Origin: CAVSIS01 sp963814875
GTDB taxonomy: Bacteria; Acidobacteriota; Thermoanaerobaculia; Thermoanaerobaculales; Sulfomarinibacteraceae
Length of the DNA: 64,000 nt
Direction: 5' to 3'
Assembly: GCA_963814875.1 (NCBI GenBank)
Contig: CAWFFJ010000015.1
Location: 1-64,000 of the forward strand
Of the stretch, positions 34,137-44,579 are shown in pieces. The notes under the pieces are model-generated. The model ran no database searches, had not been told where the DNA came from, and worked only from the letters and a program-made list of their open reading frames with translations. The position numbers were made by a program, and so were the translations under genes. The number at the start of each line of letters is the position of its first letter. The stretch's first letter is position 1.

Positions 34137-34461
34137 GGCACATCTCCGGAGGGTCGGCGCCTCGCATTGTACTCGAGATCAGATCGCACTCTCCGTCCGC
34201 ACCCCTGGGGTGGCGACATGGTGTACCCGGGGAGTCGGTCGCCGGTCGACGCGGGCATTCACCACCAAGACACGAAGACACCAAGAGGCCGGTGTCCATT
34301 CGCAGCCCGGCCCCAATCCCGGATCGGAAGCACTCCAGAGCCCATCCCCAAGTGAGCTCATCTGATATGAAGTCACTCATATTTTGATGACGCTGAACTT
34401 GACAATGAGCGACTCATATCATAGATTCTCCTCAGGGCCGTCTCGACCGTGAGGAGAATCT
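34137..34461. other. 325-base divergent region between ligase-CBS and clpB
   Basis: No gene is supported. From left to right it holds the minus-strand TACAAT box at 34166-34171, a CACCAAGACACGAAGACACC-type repeat at ~34260-34290 of a kind common in intergenic DNA, and then an AT-rich 100 bases (34360-34460) unlike the rest of the window. That last part carries the clpB regulatory sites listed separately. Confidence 0.6.
34365..34427 (+). promoter_or_regulatory. clpB promoter with two palindromic operator-like sites
   Basis: TTGACA at 34399-34404 and TAGATT at 34422-34427 are 17 bases apart, a good housekeeping-type promoter. ATATGA-N6-TCATAT at 34365-34382 lies upstream, and ATGAG-CGA-CTCAT at 34405-34417 lies inside the spacer. 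Both share an ACTCAT core, suggesting one repressor. They match neither CIRCE nor HAIR consensus. Confidence 0.6.

Positions 34462-34463
<2 letters not shown>
34421..34463 (+). promoter_or_regulatory. Perfect 14-bp inverted repeat over clpB RBS and start codon
   Basis: ATAGATTCTCCTCA (34421-34434) pairs perfectly with TGAGGAGAATCTAT (34450-34463) around a 15-base loop. The right arm contains the GAGGAG ribosome site and the AT of the clpB ATG. If the left arm is transcribed, the RNA hairpin would hide the ribosome site. If transcription starts near 34434, only the DNA palindrome acts. Confidence 0.75.
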
Positions 34464-37062
<2,599 letters not shown>

Positions 37063-37096
37063 CCGGCGAGACCCGGAAGCGCCGCGTTTCGCAGGG

Positions 37097-37102
37097 TATA
37101 CT
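37097..37102 (+). promoter_or_regulatory. Leaderless -10 box of DUF4388 gene
   Basis: TATACT ends exactly 6 bases before the GTG at 37109, so transcription should start at the G of the start codon. No -35 match is seen at 16-18 bases. Confidence 0.6.
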
Positions 37103-37108
37103 CGGTGC

Positions 37109-38488
37109 GTGATCCACGGAAATCTGGATCGGCTCCATCTCGGCGATCTCCTGCAGTGGCTGCAGATGGGTGGCCTGTCGGGTCGCCTGACGCTGGCCAG
37201 CGTGAGCGGTGAGCGACGCCTGGACATCCTCGACGGCCGTGTCGTGTTCGTGTCCTCGTCAGTGCCCGAAGAGCGCGTCGCAACCTGGCTGGTCCGCGAA
37301 GGACTGCTGCCCGCCGTCCGCCTGGCCCAGCTGCTCGGTGTAGCGCTGCTTCGGCGTACTCTGTTCACCGATGCGGTGATGTCCGAAGGCGGTGTCCCGA
37401 GGAGCGTGCTGCGGTCGAGCCTGACCCGGCTCGCCGAGCTGGTCACGACTCGGGTGATGCGGGACGAAACGGTGCGATTCACCTTCGACCCGGCTTACCC
37501 GGTGCGCGACCTGCTCGGCCTCGACCTCAACGTCGAACCGAACCAGTTGGTGCTCGAGGCGGCCCGGCTCGAGGACGAGGGCATGGCCATACAGCAGGGC
37601 CCTGCTGAAGCAGCGCTGCCGTTCGCGGGAGACGAGTTCGAGCGCTTCTTCTGGAGCTTCATCCGGACCGCGATTCCGGCCGACGAGCCGATCGACGGTG
37701 AGGCCCTCGCCGAGCTGCACGGGATCACGCGCGACATCATGGGCACCCTGGCGCAGTGGCTCGGCTCCAGCCCGGGCCTGGTGCCGATGCCCTCGGGACA
37801 GGCCACCGAGATCTCGCGGATCGTCTCCGAAGGTCGCCGAGCTCCGCTGCTCGGCTATCCCCATGCGGCCTGGAACCAGATGGTGCTCGCGTGCTCGCTG
37901 CGCGCCGCGTCGGCCCCCCGCCCGCAGACTCTCGGCGAGCTGGAGCTCGCCGCCACCGAGCTCGACCTGTGGGTCGAGATGACCGGAAGCGAGGCCTGGC
38001 GGCGCCCGCAGGCGGAGCGCCTCGACGCACTCACTCAGCGGGTGGCCGAGACCTGGTCCCGCGCCGCTGCGGCCGCCGCACCCCATCTCGGGCTCGAGCC
38101 GGGGGCGGCTGTCCTGGCCGTCCACATGGTCGTGGTTCCGACCGACCTCGTGCTGTGGGTGCTGTCGAGCCTCCCAGTCCCCCATCAGCGCGCGCGCCAC
38201 GCGCTCCTCCGCCTGCTGCCGCAGCGCGTCGGCGCAGATCTGGCGCGGCTCGCCGACTTCCCGCCGGCGTTTCGGTCCGTGCTCGAGGTCGAGGAGGTGA
38301 CGCCGCTCGGCGCCTGCCTCGCGCTGTCGCGCGAATCCGTCGACTCGGCATCGGTGTGGCCGCCGACGGTGCCAGGGGACGAGAGCCGCCTGCTCGAGGT
38401 GGCCAGCCCAGCGGCACTCACCTCCGCCGCAGCCGCCGCTCGGGAGGCAGTCGTTCAACCCGTTGGAGAGCAGATCGCGCTAGGATAG
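37109..38488 (+). CDS. DUF4388 (PATAN-type) protein
   Basis: A 459-residue soluble protein. Residues 1-~110 match DUF4388: GNLDRLHLGDLLQWLQMGGLSGRLTL, ILDGRVVFVSS and an internal RLAELV stretch. Such domains occur with receivers, FHA and GTPase-signalling parts in Acidobacteria, Deltaproteobacteria and cyanobacteria. Residues ~165-460 are helical, Ala/Leu-rich and not recognised; they are dimly reminiscent of HDOD/cyclase-regulatory regions but lack clear motifs. GTG start with TATACT 6 bases before it. The next gene's promoter overlaps its last codons. Confidence 0.7.
   Translation: MIHGNLDRLHLGDLLQWLQMGGLSGRLTLASVSGERRLDILDGRVVFVSSSVPEERVATWLVREGLLPAVRLAQLLGVALLRRTLFTDAVMSEGGVPRSVLRSSLTRLAELVTTRVMRDETVRFTFDPAYPVRDLLGLDLNVEPNQLVLEAARLEDEGMAIQQGPAEAALPFAGDEFERFFWSFIRTAIPADEPIDGEALAELHGITRDIMGTLAQWLGSSPGLVPMPSGQATEISRIVSEGRRAPLLGYPHAAWNQMVLACSLRAASAPRPQTLGELELAATELDLWVEMTGSEAWRRPQAERLDALTQRVAETWSRAAAAAAPHLGLEPGAAVLAVHMVVVPTDLVLWVLSSLPVPHQRARHALLRLLPQRVGADLARLADFPPAFRSVLEVEEVTPLGACLALSRESVDSASVWPPTVPGDESRLLEVASPAALTSAAAAAREAVVQPVGEQIALG
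38481..38486 (+). promoter_or_regulatory. Leaderless -10 box inside the upstream gene end
   Basis: TAGGAT ends 6 bases before the ATG at 38493 and touches the TAG stop (38486-38488) of the DUF4388 gene. The epimerase gene could therefore be expressed on its own as well as by read-through. Confidence 0.5.
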
Positions 38489-38492
38489 CGCC

Positions 38493-39527
38493 ATGCGGGT
38501 CCTGGTCTTCGGCGGTACACGCTTCATCGGTCGGGCCATCGTCGAGCGGCTGCTGCGCGACAGCCATGAGGTCACGCTCCTCAACCGCGGTCTGTCGGCG
38601 GATCCCTTCGGCACCTCGGTCAAGCGCGTGGTCGGCGATCGCCGCGACCCCCAGGCCATCCGTCGTGCCGCATCGCGACGCGACTACGACGCGGCGGTCG
38701 ACATCACCGCGTACCACGAGTCGGAGACCAGCGACGTTGTGACCGCCTTCAGGGAGCGGATCGGCCATTTGATCCACATCTCGACCGCTGCGGTCTACCT
38801 GATCCGCCGAGGCGTGCTGCCGCCCTACCGTGAGGACGACTTCTCGGGGCCGCTCGCTGAGCGGCGGCCGGGCGACGAGTCTTCCTGGCGCTATGCCGAG
38901 CACAAGCGGCGCTGCGAGCAGGTGCTCGAGCGCGCGTGGCGCGAACACCGCTTTCCGTCGACGTCGCTGCGCCTGCCGATGGTGGTCGGACCCCACGACT
39001 ACTCCCGCCGCACGGACGCCTACCTCGAACGTCTGGCCTCCTCGGGACCGCTGATCCTCCCCGAGGGCGGACTCAATGCGTGGGGCTTCCTGTGGGTCGA
39101 GGACGTCGCCGACGCAGTTGCGGCCAGCCTCGCGAACCCGACCACCTTCGGCCGCGCCTACAACCTCGCCCAGCGCGAGGCCCTGACCCTGCGCCAATTC
39201 GTTGAGCTGGCCGCGTCCTTTCTCGGCCGCACGGCACACCTGGTCGGCCTGCCGACGCCGTGGCTCACCGCCATCGGCCTCGGAACCAGCTTCAGCCCCT
39301 ACAGCCATGACGGCGACATCCTGCTCGACTGCAGCGCCGCTCGCGACGACCTCCTGTTCCGGCCCCTCGAGGCGGTGCGCTGGATCGAGACCCTGGTCCG
39401 CGACTTCCAGGACCGGTGGGACGGCGTCCTGCGCGCATTCGCGGCGACCCGCCAGTTCGAGCTCACCCTGGTGCGCGAGGTCGAGCGCATCCGACTGCCG
39501 TCCTACCAGCCGGTCCCCGCGAAATAG
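38493..39527 (+). CDS. NAD-dependent epimerase/dehydratase family (extended SDR)
   Basis: A 344-residue Rossmann-fold protein. VLVFGGTRFIGRAIVERLL is the NAD(P)-binding start in the GGTRFIG form typical of the atypical SDR5 group that includes chloroplast-RNP-like proteins and putative nucleoside-sugar epimerases. ISTAAVYLI sits at the usual Ser/Tyr strand, but the YxxxK motif is replaced by the weaker YAEHKRRCE, which still has Tyr and Lys four apart. The substrate is unknown. It lies 4 bases after the DUF4388 gene and has its own -10 box. Confidence 0.75.
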   Translation: MRVLVFGGTRFIGRAIVERLLRDSHEVTLLNRGLSADPFGTSVKRVVGDRRDPQAIRRAASRRDYDAAVDITAYHESETSDVVTAFRERIGHLIHISTAAVYLIRRGVLPPYREDDFSGPLAERRPGDESSWRYAEHKRRCEQVLERAWREHRFPSTSLRLPMVVGPHDYSRRTDAYLERLASSGPLILPEGGLNAWGFLWVEDVADAVAASLANPTTFGRAYNLAQREALTLRQFVELAASFLGRTAHLVGLPTPWLTAIGLGTSFSPYSHDGDILLDCSAARDDLLFRPLEAVRWIETLVRDFQDRWDGVLRAFAATRQFELTLVREVERIRLPSYQPVPAK

Positions 39528-39560
39528 ACAGCTGTCCTCCTCGTCCTGCGCGCGGTCGCC

Positions 39561-39935
39561 TCAGCCCGCGAAGGCGGCCTCGAGCAGACCGAGGACCTCC
39601 TCGTCGTCGAAGGGCTTGGTGAGGTAGTGGTCGACACCGACGGCTTGGGCGCGCTCGCGGTCGGCCTTCTGACCCATGGCGGTGAGCATGATGATCGTAG
39701 TCGAGGACAGGTCGGCATCCTCGCGGACCCTGCGGCAGACCTCGAATCCGTCCATCTCCGGCATCATCGCATCGAGCAGCACCACGCGCGGCCGCAGCTC
39801 GCGGATCTTCGCAAGCCCCTCGCGTCCGTTGACCGCGGTCCTGACCACGAAGCCCTCCATCTCGAGGATGAACGAGATCGTCTCGCGAATGTTGGGCTCG
39901 TCATCGACCAGCAGGACCAGGCGCTCGACCGTCAT
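39561..39935 (-). CDS. Single-domain response regulator (CheY-like)
   Basis: A 124-residue receiver with no output domain. Asp11/Asp12 form the acidic pocket, Asp55 (LLDAMMP) is the phosphorylation site, Thr85 (MLTA) the switch residue and Lys107 (LTKPF) the conserved lysine. GGAGGAAGG lies just before the ATG at 39935. It is 145 bases downstream of, and in line with, the GTPase-kinase fusion and the REC-kinase, so it is the likely phosphate acceptor of one or both. Confidence 0.93.
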   Translation of the reverse strand: MTVERLVLLVDDEPNIRETISFILEMEGFVVRTAVNGREGLAKIRELRPRVVLLDAMMPEMDGFEVCRRVREDADLSSTTIIMLTAMGQKADRERAQAVGVDHYLTKPFDDEEVLGLLEAAFAG

Positions 39936-40080
39936 GCCTTCCTCCGAATTACGAGCTCGCGCTACCGGCGCGCGGTCGTGGCCGACACCAGGTTGATGCT
40001 CCAGCCGAGCGCCGCGGCAACCCGCTCGGACCAGGCCTTCACTTCATGGGGCGGATACCAGCCGGGGCGGGCCCCGGGAC

Positions 40081-42282
40081 TCACGGTGCGACCGGAGCCC
40101 CGCTCTGCGGCAGCGACAGGACGACCTCCGTCCCCTCTCCGATCAGGCTCGTCAGCGCGATGCTGCCGCCGTGGTTCTCGAGCACGCGCTTGGCGATCGC
40201 GAGACCGAGCCCGACGCCGCGCGGCTTGCCGGTGAGCATGTTCCCTCCCTGCCAGAAGGTGGTGAAGACGTAAGGCTGGTCGTGCTCTGGGATCCCGATC
40301 CCGGTATCGCGGACTTTGAGCTGGAGCCACGGCTCCGTGCCCTTGAGGAGACGCCGAATCTCGACCGTGACCTCGCCTCCGGCGTGGTTGAACTCGATCG
40401 CGTTCTTGATCACCGCCCGCAGCGCCGCTTCCATGGTCTCCGGCTCGCAGGAGACCGCGTCGAGACCGCTGGGGATGAGCACCTGGAGGCGGACCTCGCG
40501 CTCCTTGGCAAGCTCGCGCAGCGGCGCCACGGCCTTCTTGATGAGCTCCTCCACCGGGACCGGCAGACGCTCCGGCGGTGCCTCGGCGGTGGCGAGAATC
40601 GAGGCCTGGAAGACGCTCTGGATGATCTCGGAGAGCTTCTCGGCCTCGTCCTTGATGATCGACACGAACCGCGCACCCTTCTCCGCGGGTGCCTCGCGGT
40701 AGCGGTCGAGGATCTTGGCAGCCGTGAGCAGCGAGGTCACCGGAGTCTTGAGCTCATGGGAGATTCGTGTGATGAGCTCGTTCTTGACCCGGTCGAGCTC
40801 GCTCAGGTCGCGGTAAGCGTCCTCGAGCAGACGGTTCTTCTCGGTCAGATCGTCCGCGAGCCGCTGGACCTTCTCGAGGCTGGCGCGCAGCTCGCGCGTG
40901 CGCTCGGCGACCTGCTCCTCGAGCCCGCGGTTGAGCTCCTCGAGACGCCGCCATGCAACCGCGCTGGTGTAGCCGACCGCCGCCGTCGCGGCGAGCACCG
41001 AGGCGAGCTGGAGGTCGTCCTCGTCGAGGGCGGTGCGATCACGGTCGCCGTAGGCTGTCAGCAGCCCGACGACTCTGTCCTGGGCAACCATCGGCACTGC
41101 CACCCCGGAGGTGAAGCCCGCGGTCTCCAGAGCGCCCACGAGGTAGCTACCCTCGCCGTCGAGCTCGCGCGCCACCAGGCGTGGTTCGCGTTGGTTGACG
41201 ATCGCCACCGCGAGCGGCTCGCCGGCCTCGTCCGGAGTGTGGAGGAGGGGGTCCTGTCGCAGACCCTGGGCCACCGCCTCGCGCATCTCCCCGGATCCCG
41301 GGACGAAGAGCACCGCCGCCGCCTGCACCTGGAGCAACGAGATCGTCGCGTTGAGGAGGTGGCGGAGCACCTCCGCCGGATCGCCGGCACCGCTCACGGC
41401 GCGGCCGAACTCGGTGACGCCTGCAAGTACACGGAGCTTGCGCTCGAGTTGGCGACGGGTGGAGTCGAGCTGGGCGTTGAGGTCGGTCATCGCCAGGTTG
41501 GCGCGGACCGCTTCGCCGACCAGCGCCTCCTCGCTCATCGGCTTGGCCCCCGACGGGTCCTCGTATTGGGGCTGGAGGACCTCGACGTCGTCCGCACTGA
41601 CCTCGGGGCGCTCTGCCTCCACCTTCAGCATCGGCGCCAGCGCGACACGGACCTGCGCGACCAGACGTTCGACGGCGGCGGTGTTGGTGCCGACGCCGAG
41701 CTTGTCCGCGACCGACGCCAGGGTCTTCTCGCTGATCGCCGCAAACCCCTCCATGATGCCGACCCCGCTGATCGCCACCGTCGGGAAGGCAGGTACATGC
41801 CTCCAGTTGAGGGCGCGGTCCATCTCATCGACCTCGAGCACCGGTTGCAGATCGCGTTTGTTGTACTGGAGGACCAAAGGGATGGTCTCGCGGTCGAGAC
41901 CGTTGGCAGCGAGATTCTCCCGCAGGTTCTCGATCGACTGAAGGTTGGCGTCCGCCTGGTCGGTCTGGGAGTCGGCGACAAAGACGACTCCGTCGGCTCC
42001 CGCCAACACCGCGCGACGGGTCGCGTTGTACTGCACTTGTCCGGGCACGGTGTAAAGCTGCATCGCGAGCCGGTAGCCGCGGATCCGACCGAGATTGAGC
42101 GACAGGAGATCGAAGAAGAGCGTGCGGTCGGAGGCTGTGTTGAGAGAGTAGAGCTTGGTTCGACGCTCCGGATCGGTGGCACGGTGGATCTGCTGCAGGC
42201 AGGTCGTCTTGCCGCCCAGGGCCGGCCCGTAGTACACGATCTTGACCTTGATCTGACGGTACTGGTTGTCGAACTGAACCAT
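40081..42282 (-). CDS. MglA-like GTPase fused to GAF and histidine kinase
   Basis: A 733-residue cytoplasmic signalling fusion. Residues 1-~200 are an MglA-type small GTPase: P-loop GPALGGKT at 19-26, the G3 variant TVPGQ at 78-82 lacking the usual Asp as in MglA, and base-recognition NKRD at 141-144. A linker of ~60 residues leads to a GAF domain (~290-440), then a coiled coil with RLEELNRGLEEQVAERTREL. A HisKA domain follows with His509 in ISHELKTPV, then an HATPase with NAIEFNHAGG, DTGIGIPE and GVGLGLAIAK. The ATG overlaps the stop of the upstream REC-kinase as TGATG, so the two are coupled. GTP state may set kinase output; this is inferred. Confidence 0.92.
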   Translation of the reverse strand: MVQFDNQYRQIKVKIVYYGPALGGKTTCLQQIHRATDPERRTKLYSLNTASDRTLFFDLLSLNLGRIRGYRLAMQLYTVPGQVQYNATRRAVLAGADGVVFVADSQTDQADANLQSIENLRENLAANGLDRETIPLVLQYNKRDLQPVLEVDEMDRALNWRHVPAFPTVAISGVGIMEGFAAISEKTLASVADKLGVGTNTAAVERLVAQVRVALAPMLKVEAERPEVSADDVEVLQPQYEDPSGAKPMSEEALVGEAVRANLAMTDLNAQLDSTRRQLERKLRVLAGVTEFGRAVSGAGDPAEVLRHLLNATISLLQVQAAAVLFVPGSGEMREAVAQGLRQDPLLHTPDEAGEPLAVAIVNQREPRLVARELDGEGSYLVGALETAGFTSGVAVPMVAQDRVVGLLTAYGDRDRTALDEDDLQLASVLAATAAVGYTSAVAWRRLEELNRGLEEQVAERTRELRASLEKVQRLADDLTEKNRLLEDAYRDLSELDRVKNELITRISHELKTPVTSLLTAAKILDRYREAPAEKGARFVSIIKDEAEKLSEIIQSVFQASILATAEAPPERLPVPVEELIKKAVAPLRELAKEREVRLQVLIPSGLDAVSCEPETMEAALRAVIKNAIEFNHAGGEVTVEIRRLLKGTEPWLQLKVRDTGIGIPEHDQPYVFTTFWQGGNMLTGKPRGVGLGLAIAKRVLENHGGSIALTSLIGEGTEVVLSLPQSGAPVAP

Positions 42283-43397
42283 CAGCCCTCCGGCGGCGGC
42301 GTGCGGGTGGGCAGCGTGAAGCTGAACCGGGCGCCGCCGGTGGGACGTTCGTCGTAGCGGATCTCGCCGCCGTGGCGAACCACCAGCTCACGGGCGATGG
42401 CCAGTCCGAGACCGGTTCCGGGAATTCCACCCCCCCCGTCGCGGACGAACCGCTGGAAGAGCTCGTCGCGGATGCTCGCCGGCACGCCTGGGCCTTCGTC
42501 CTCGACCGCCACCGTCACCAGGCCGTCGCCGCCATGCCGCGCGCAAACACGAATGACCCCTCCTGAGGGCGAGTACTTGATCGCGTTGCTGACGAGGTTG
42601 CCGAGCACCTGGACCAGCTTGTCGGGATCGGCCACGAGCTCGAGCGGCGACGACGGCAGGTCGCAGTCGATCGTCAGCCCTCCGTCCGAGGCCATCCCGG
42701 CGAAGGACTCGGCGACGTGCCTGACGATCTTCGAGAGGTCGGTCGGCTCGTAGTGCCAATCCATCCGACCCGACTCGATCCGGTGCAGATCGAGAAGGTT
42801 GTTGATCAGGCGCAGCAGACGGTCGCCCTCCTCGACGATGATGCTGGCGAAACGCTCGACCTTCTCCGGCTGCATCGAGACGTGCCGCTTGAGGATCTTG
42901 GCCGACGACAGGATTGCCGTCATCGGGGTCCGGATCTCGTGGGCCACTAACGAGTAGAACTCGGTCTGGAGCTGGTTGAGGCGCTCGCCCTGACGGACCC
43001 GGAGGCGAAGCTCCCGCTGCAGCCCCACCACCCGGAGAGCGGCGGCGAAACGCAGCTCGAGCTCGCGCTCCTGCCACGGTCGCGCGACGGCGTCGTCGGC
43101 GCCGGACAGGAGGGCATCCTCGATCTCCCGTGGCCGGTCCGCCGCGGTGAGCGCGACGACGTAGGCGTCGGCCTGATCCGGCAGCTTGCGGACATCCCGA
43201 ATCAGCCCGGTCCCACCGCCCGGAAGCCAGGCATCGACCACCACCAGGTCGAGCGGCCTCTCGGCAACGACAGACCGGGCCGCGCCGATGTCCTCGGCCT
43301 CGACCACCGCGAAGCCGAGTTGCGCGAGGAGCACAGCAATGCGGCCGCGCTCCGAGACGTCGCGGTCGGCGACCAGGGCCACGAGATCGGCATTCAT
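42282..43397 (-). CDS. REC-histidine kinase
   Basis: A 371-residue protein with an N-terminal receiver (phospho-acceptor candidate Asp55 in VVVDAWLPG) and a C-terminal kinase. His153 lies in VAHEIRTPMT, then NAIKYSPSGG, DEGPGVP and GTGLGLAIAREL. The receiver has RP (VARPWQ) where the conserved Lys-Pro is expected, so its signalling may be altered. There are no membrane segments or sensor domain. ATG 43397 lies 6 bases after TACAAT, so it should be leaderless. It is the first gene of the signalling operon. Confidence 0.9.
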   Translation of the reverse strand: MNADLVALVADRDVSERGRIAVLLAQLGFAVVEAEDIGAARSVVAERPLDLVVVDAWLPGGGTGLIRDVRKLPDQADAYVVALTAADRPREIEDALLSGADDAVARPWQERELELRFAAALRVVGLQRELRLRVRQGERLNQLQTEFYSLVAHEIRTPMTAILSSAKILKRHVSMQPEKVERFASIIVEEGDRLLRLINNLLDLHRIESGRMDWHYEPTDLSKIVRHVAESFAGMASDGGLTIDCDLPSSPLELVADPDKLVQVLGNLVSNAIKYSPSGGVIRVCARHGGDGLVTVAVEDEGPGVPASIRDELFQRFVRDGGGGIPGTGLGLAIARELVVRHGGEIRYDERPTGGARFSFTLPTRTPPPEG

Positions 43398-43403
43398 GGC
43401 GGC

Positions 43404-43409
43404 ATTGTA
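43404..43409 (-). promoter_or_regulatory. Leaderless -10 box of signalling operon
   Basis: TACAAT on the minus strand ends 6 bases before the ATG at 43397. Only 46 bases separate this gene from the stop of the exported-protein gene upstream. Confidence 0.55.
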
Positions 43410-43443
43410 CCGGCAACTCCCCCGGTCGCCGCGTCGGCAGATC

Positions 43444-44358
43444 TCAGCGTCCCCGAGCCACGCTCCGCTCGACCGGCCGGAGGGTCCGGACCGATCCGGC
43501 TGCGAGAGGCCGCCGGGGGATCCTCTCCGCGGGCGAGGCGGCGCTCACCGAGGCGGTGCCGACCCCAACCACGGACCACCTGGCGGCGAGAAAGCTGGCG
43601 TCGCCGGTGGCGCGGTTGACGATCGATGCGTAGGGGAAGACCAGCGCGTCGTCGGGTCCGTCGGCGAGGTAGAAGACGAGACTCCCGCCCTCGACCAGGG
43701 TTGCCAGGCGCCTCTGGACGTGGCCGAAGGGAGGCGCTGAGAGCTCTTCGGTCGCCAGAATAGTGCCGTCGTCGGCCTGCACGTCGACACGGACCGTAGT
43801 CCAGTCCGCCGTCCACGAGGCGACTCCGACATTGCAGCGGAAGCTCACGCCATCGTTGAGCAACCCCGCGAGGTAGCCGAAGCCGTCCCAGGCGACGCCC
43901 TCGTCGATCCGCTGACCGGGGATGGTCTGCCCGAACTCGCCATCCTCGGACAGCGGATCCGGCGTGTAGGTGCGGGAGCTCACGTAGATGTCGCAGATCG
44001 CGCCCGGGCAGTCGGCTGGATCGCGGTCGACCCAGACCAGCAGCGCTGCGGTACCGTCGAGGTTGAGACCGTCTGGCCCGAGCGCGTCCCATAGATTGAC
44101 AGTGGCGTAGGCCGGCACGTCGAAGCGGACCGTCGGCACCGACCAGTTCTCCTTCCCCGAGGGCAGCGCCTGGACTGTCACCGGTAGTGTGTCGGCGTGC
44201 GGGTTATGGACCGACAGGTCGGTGAGCCAGAAGGTCCCGTACTCGCCCGGTGTGCTGGCGGCTGCCGGGACCATCCACGCGGGCGCCAGCTGGGCGGCAG
44301 CGGATGCCGCGACGGCGAGCACGGCGAGGAGCACAAGAATCAGCCTGAGCGGTCTCAT
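43444..44358 (-). CDS. Exported protein of unknown function
   Basis: A 304-residue protein with a clear signal peptide (LILVLLAVLAVAASAAAQ, cleavage near AAAQ-LAPAW). The mature part is beta-rich: FWLTDLSVHNPHADTLPVTV, FDVPAYATVNLWDAL, LLVWVDRDP and FYLADGPDDALVFPYASIVN. The style resembles Ig-like or pilus-adhesin-like extracellular proteins seen in Acidobacteriota, but I do not recognise the family. The C-terminal 40 residues are Arg-rich. ATG 44358 has GGAGG about 5 bases upstream. It lies upstream of the signalling operon but is probably a separate unit. Confidence 0.65.
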   Translation of the reverse strand: MRPLRLILVLLAVLAVAASAAAQLAPAWMVPAAASTPGEYGTFWLTDLSVHNPHADTLPVTVQALPSGKENWSVPTVRFDVPAYATVNLWDALGPDGLNLDGTAALLVWVDRDPADCPGAICDIYVSSRTYTPDPLSEDGEFGQTIPGQRIDEGVAWDGFGYLAGLLNDGVSFRCNVGVASWTADWTTVRVDVQADDGTILATEELSAPPFGHVQRRLATLVEGGSLVFYLADGPDDALVFPYASIVNRATGDASFLAARWSVVGVGTASVSAASPAERIPRRPLAAGSVRTLRPVERSVARGR

Positions 44359-44579
44359 GGTCACCTCCGCCCTCTCCCTCTTGCAAGGGCAGGGCCACAA
44401 CCCCTCGGTTCCAGCCTCCCGGCGTGTCGCCCGTGACACGGTGGCTCCGCGCTGCTGTGCTGCCGCGGCACCACGCCCCTGCGTCGAGAGTCGCTTGGAT
44501 GGCAGCCGACGTCTCCGCCGTGTCCTCGAGCGGTGACACTCTCGCCGCGGCAGGGAGTACACTCGGCTCGAGCCTGCCG
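44359..44579. other. Divergent intergenic gap
   Basis: A 221-base gap between the exported protein (minus) and a small membrane protein (plus). TACACT at 44558-44563 is a -10 candidate for the plus gene with a leader of about 10 bases. Nothing else was recognised. Confidence 0.4.
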
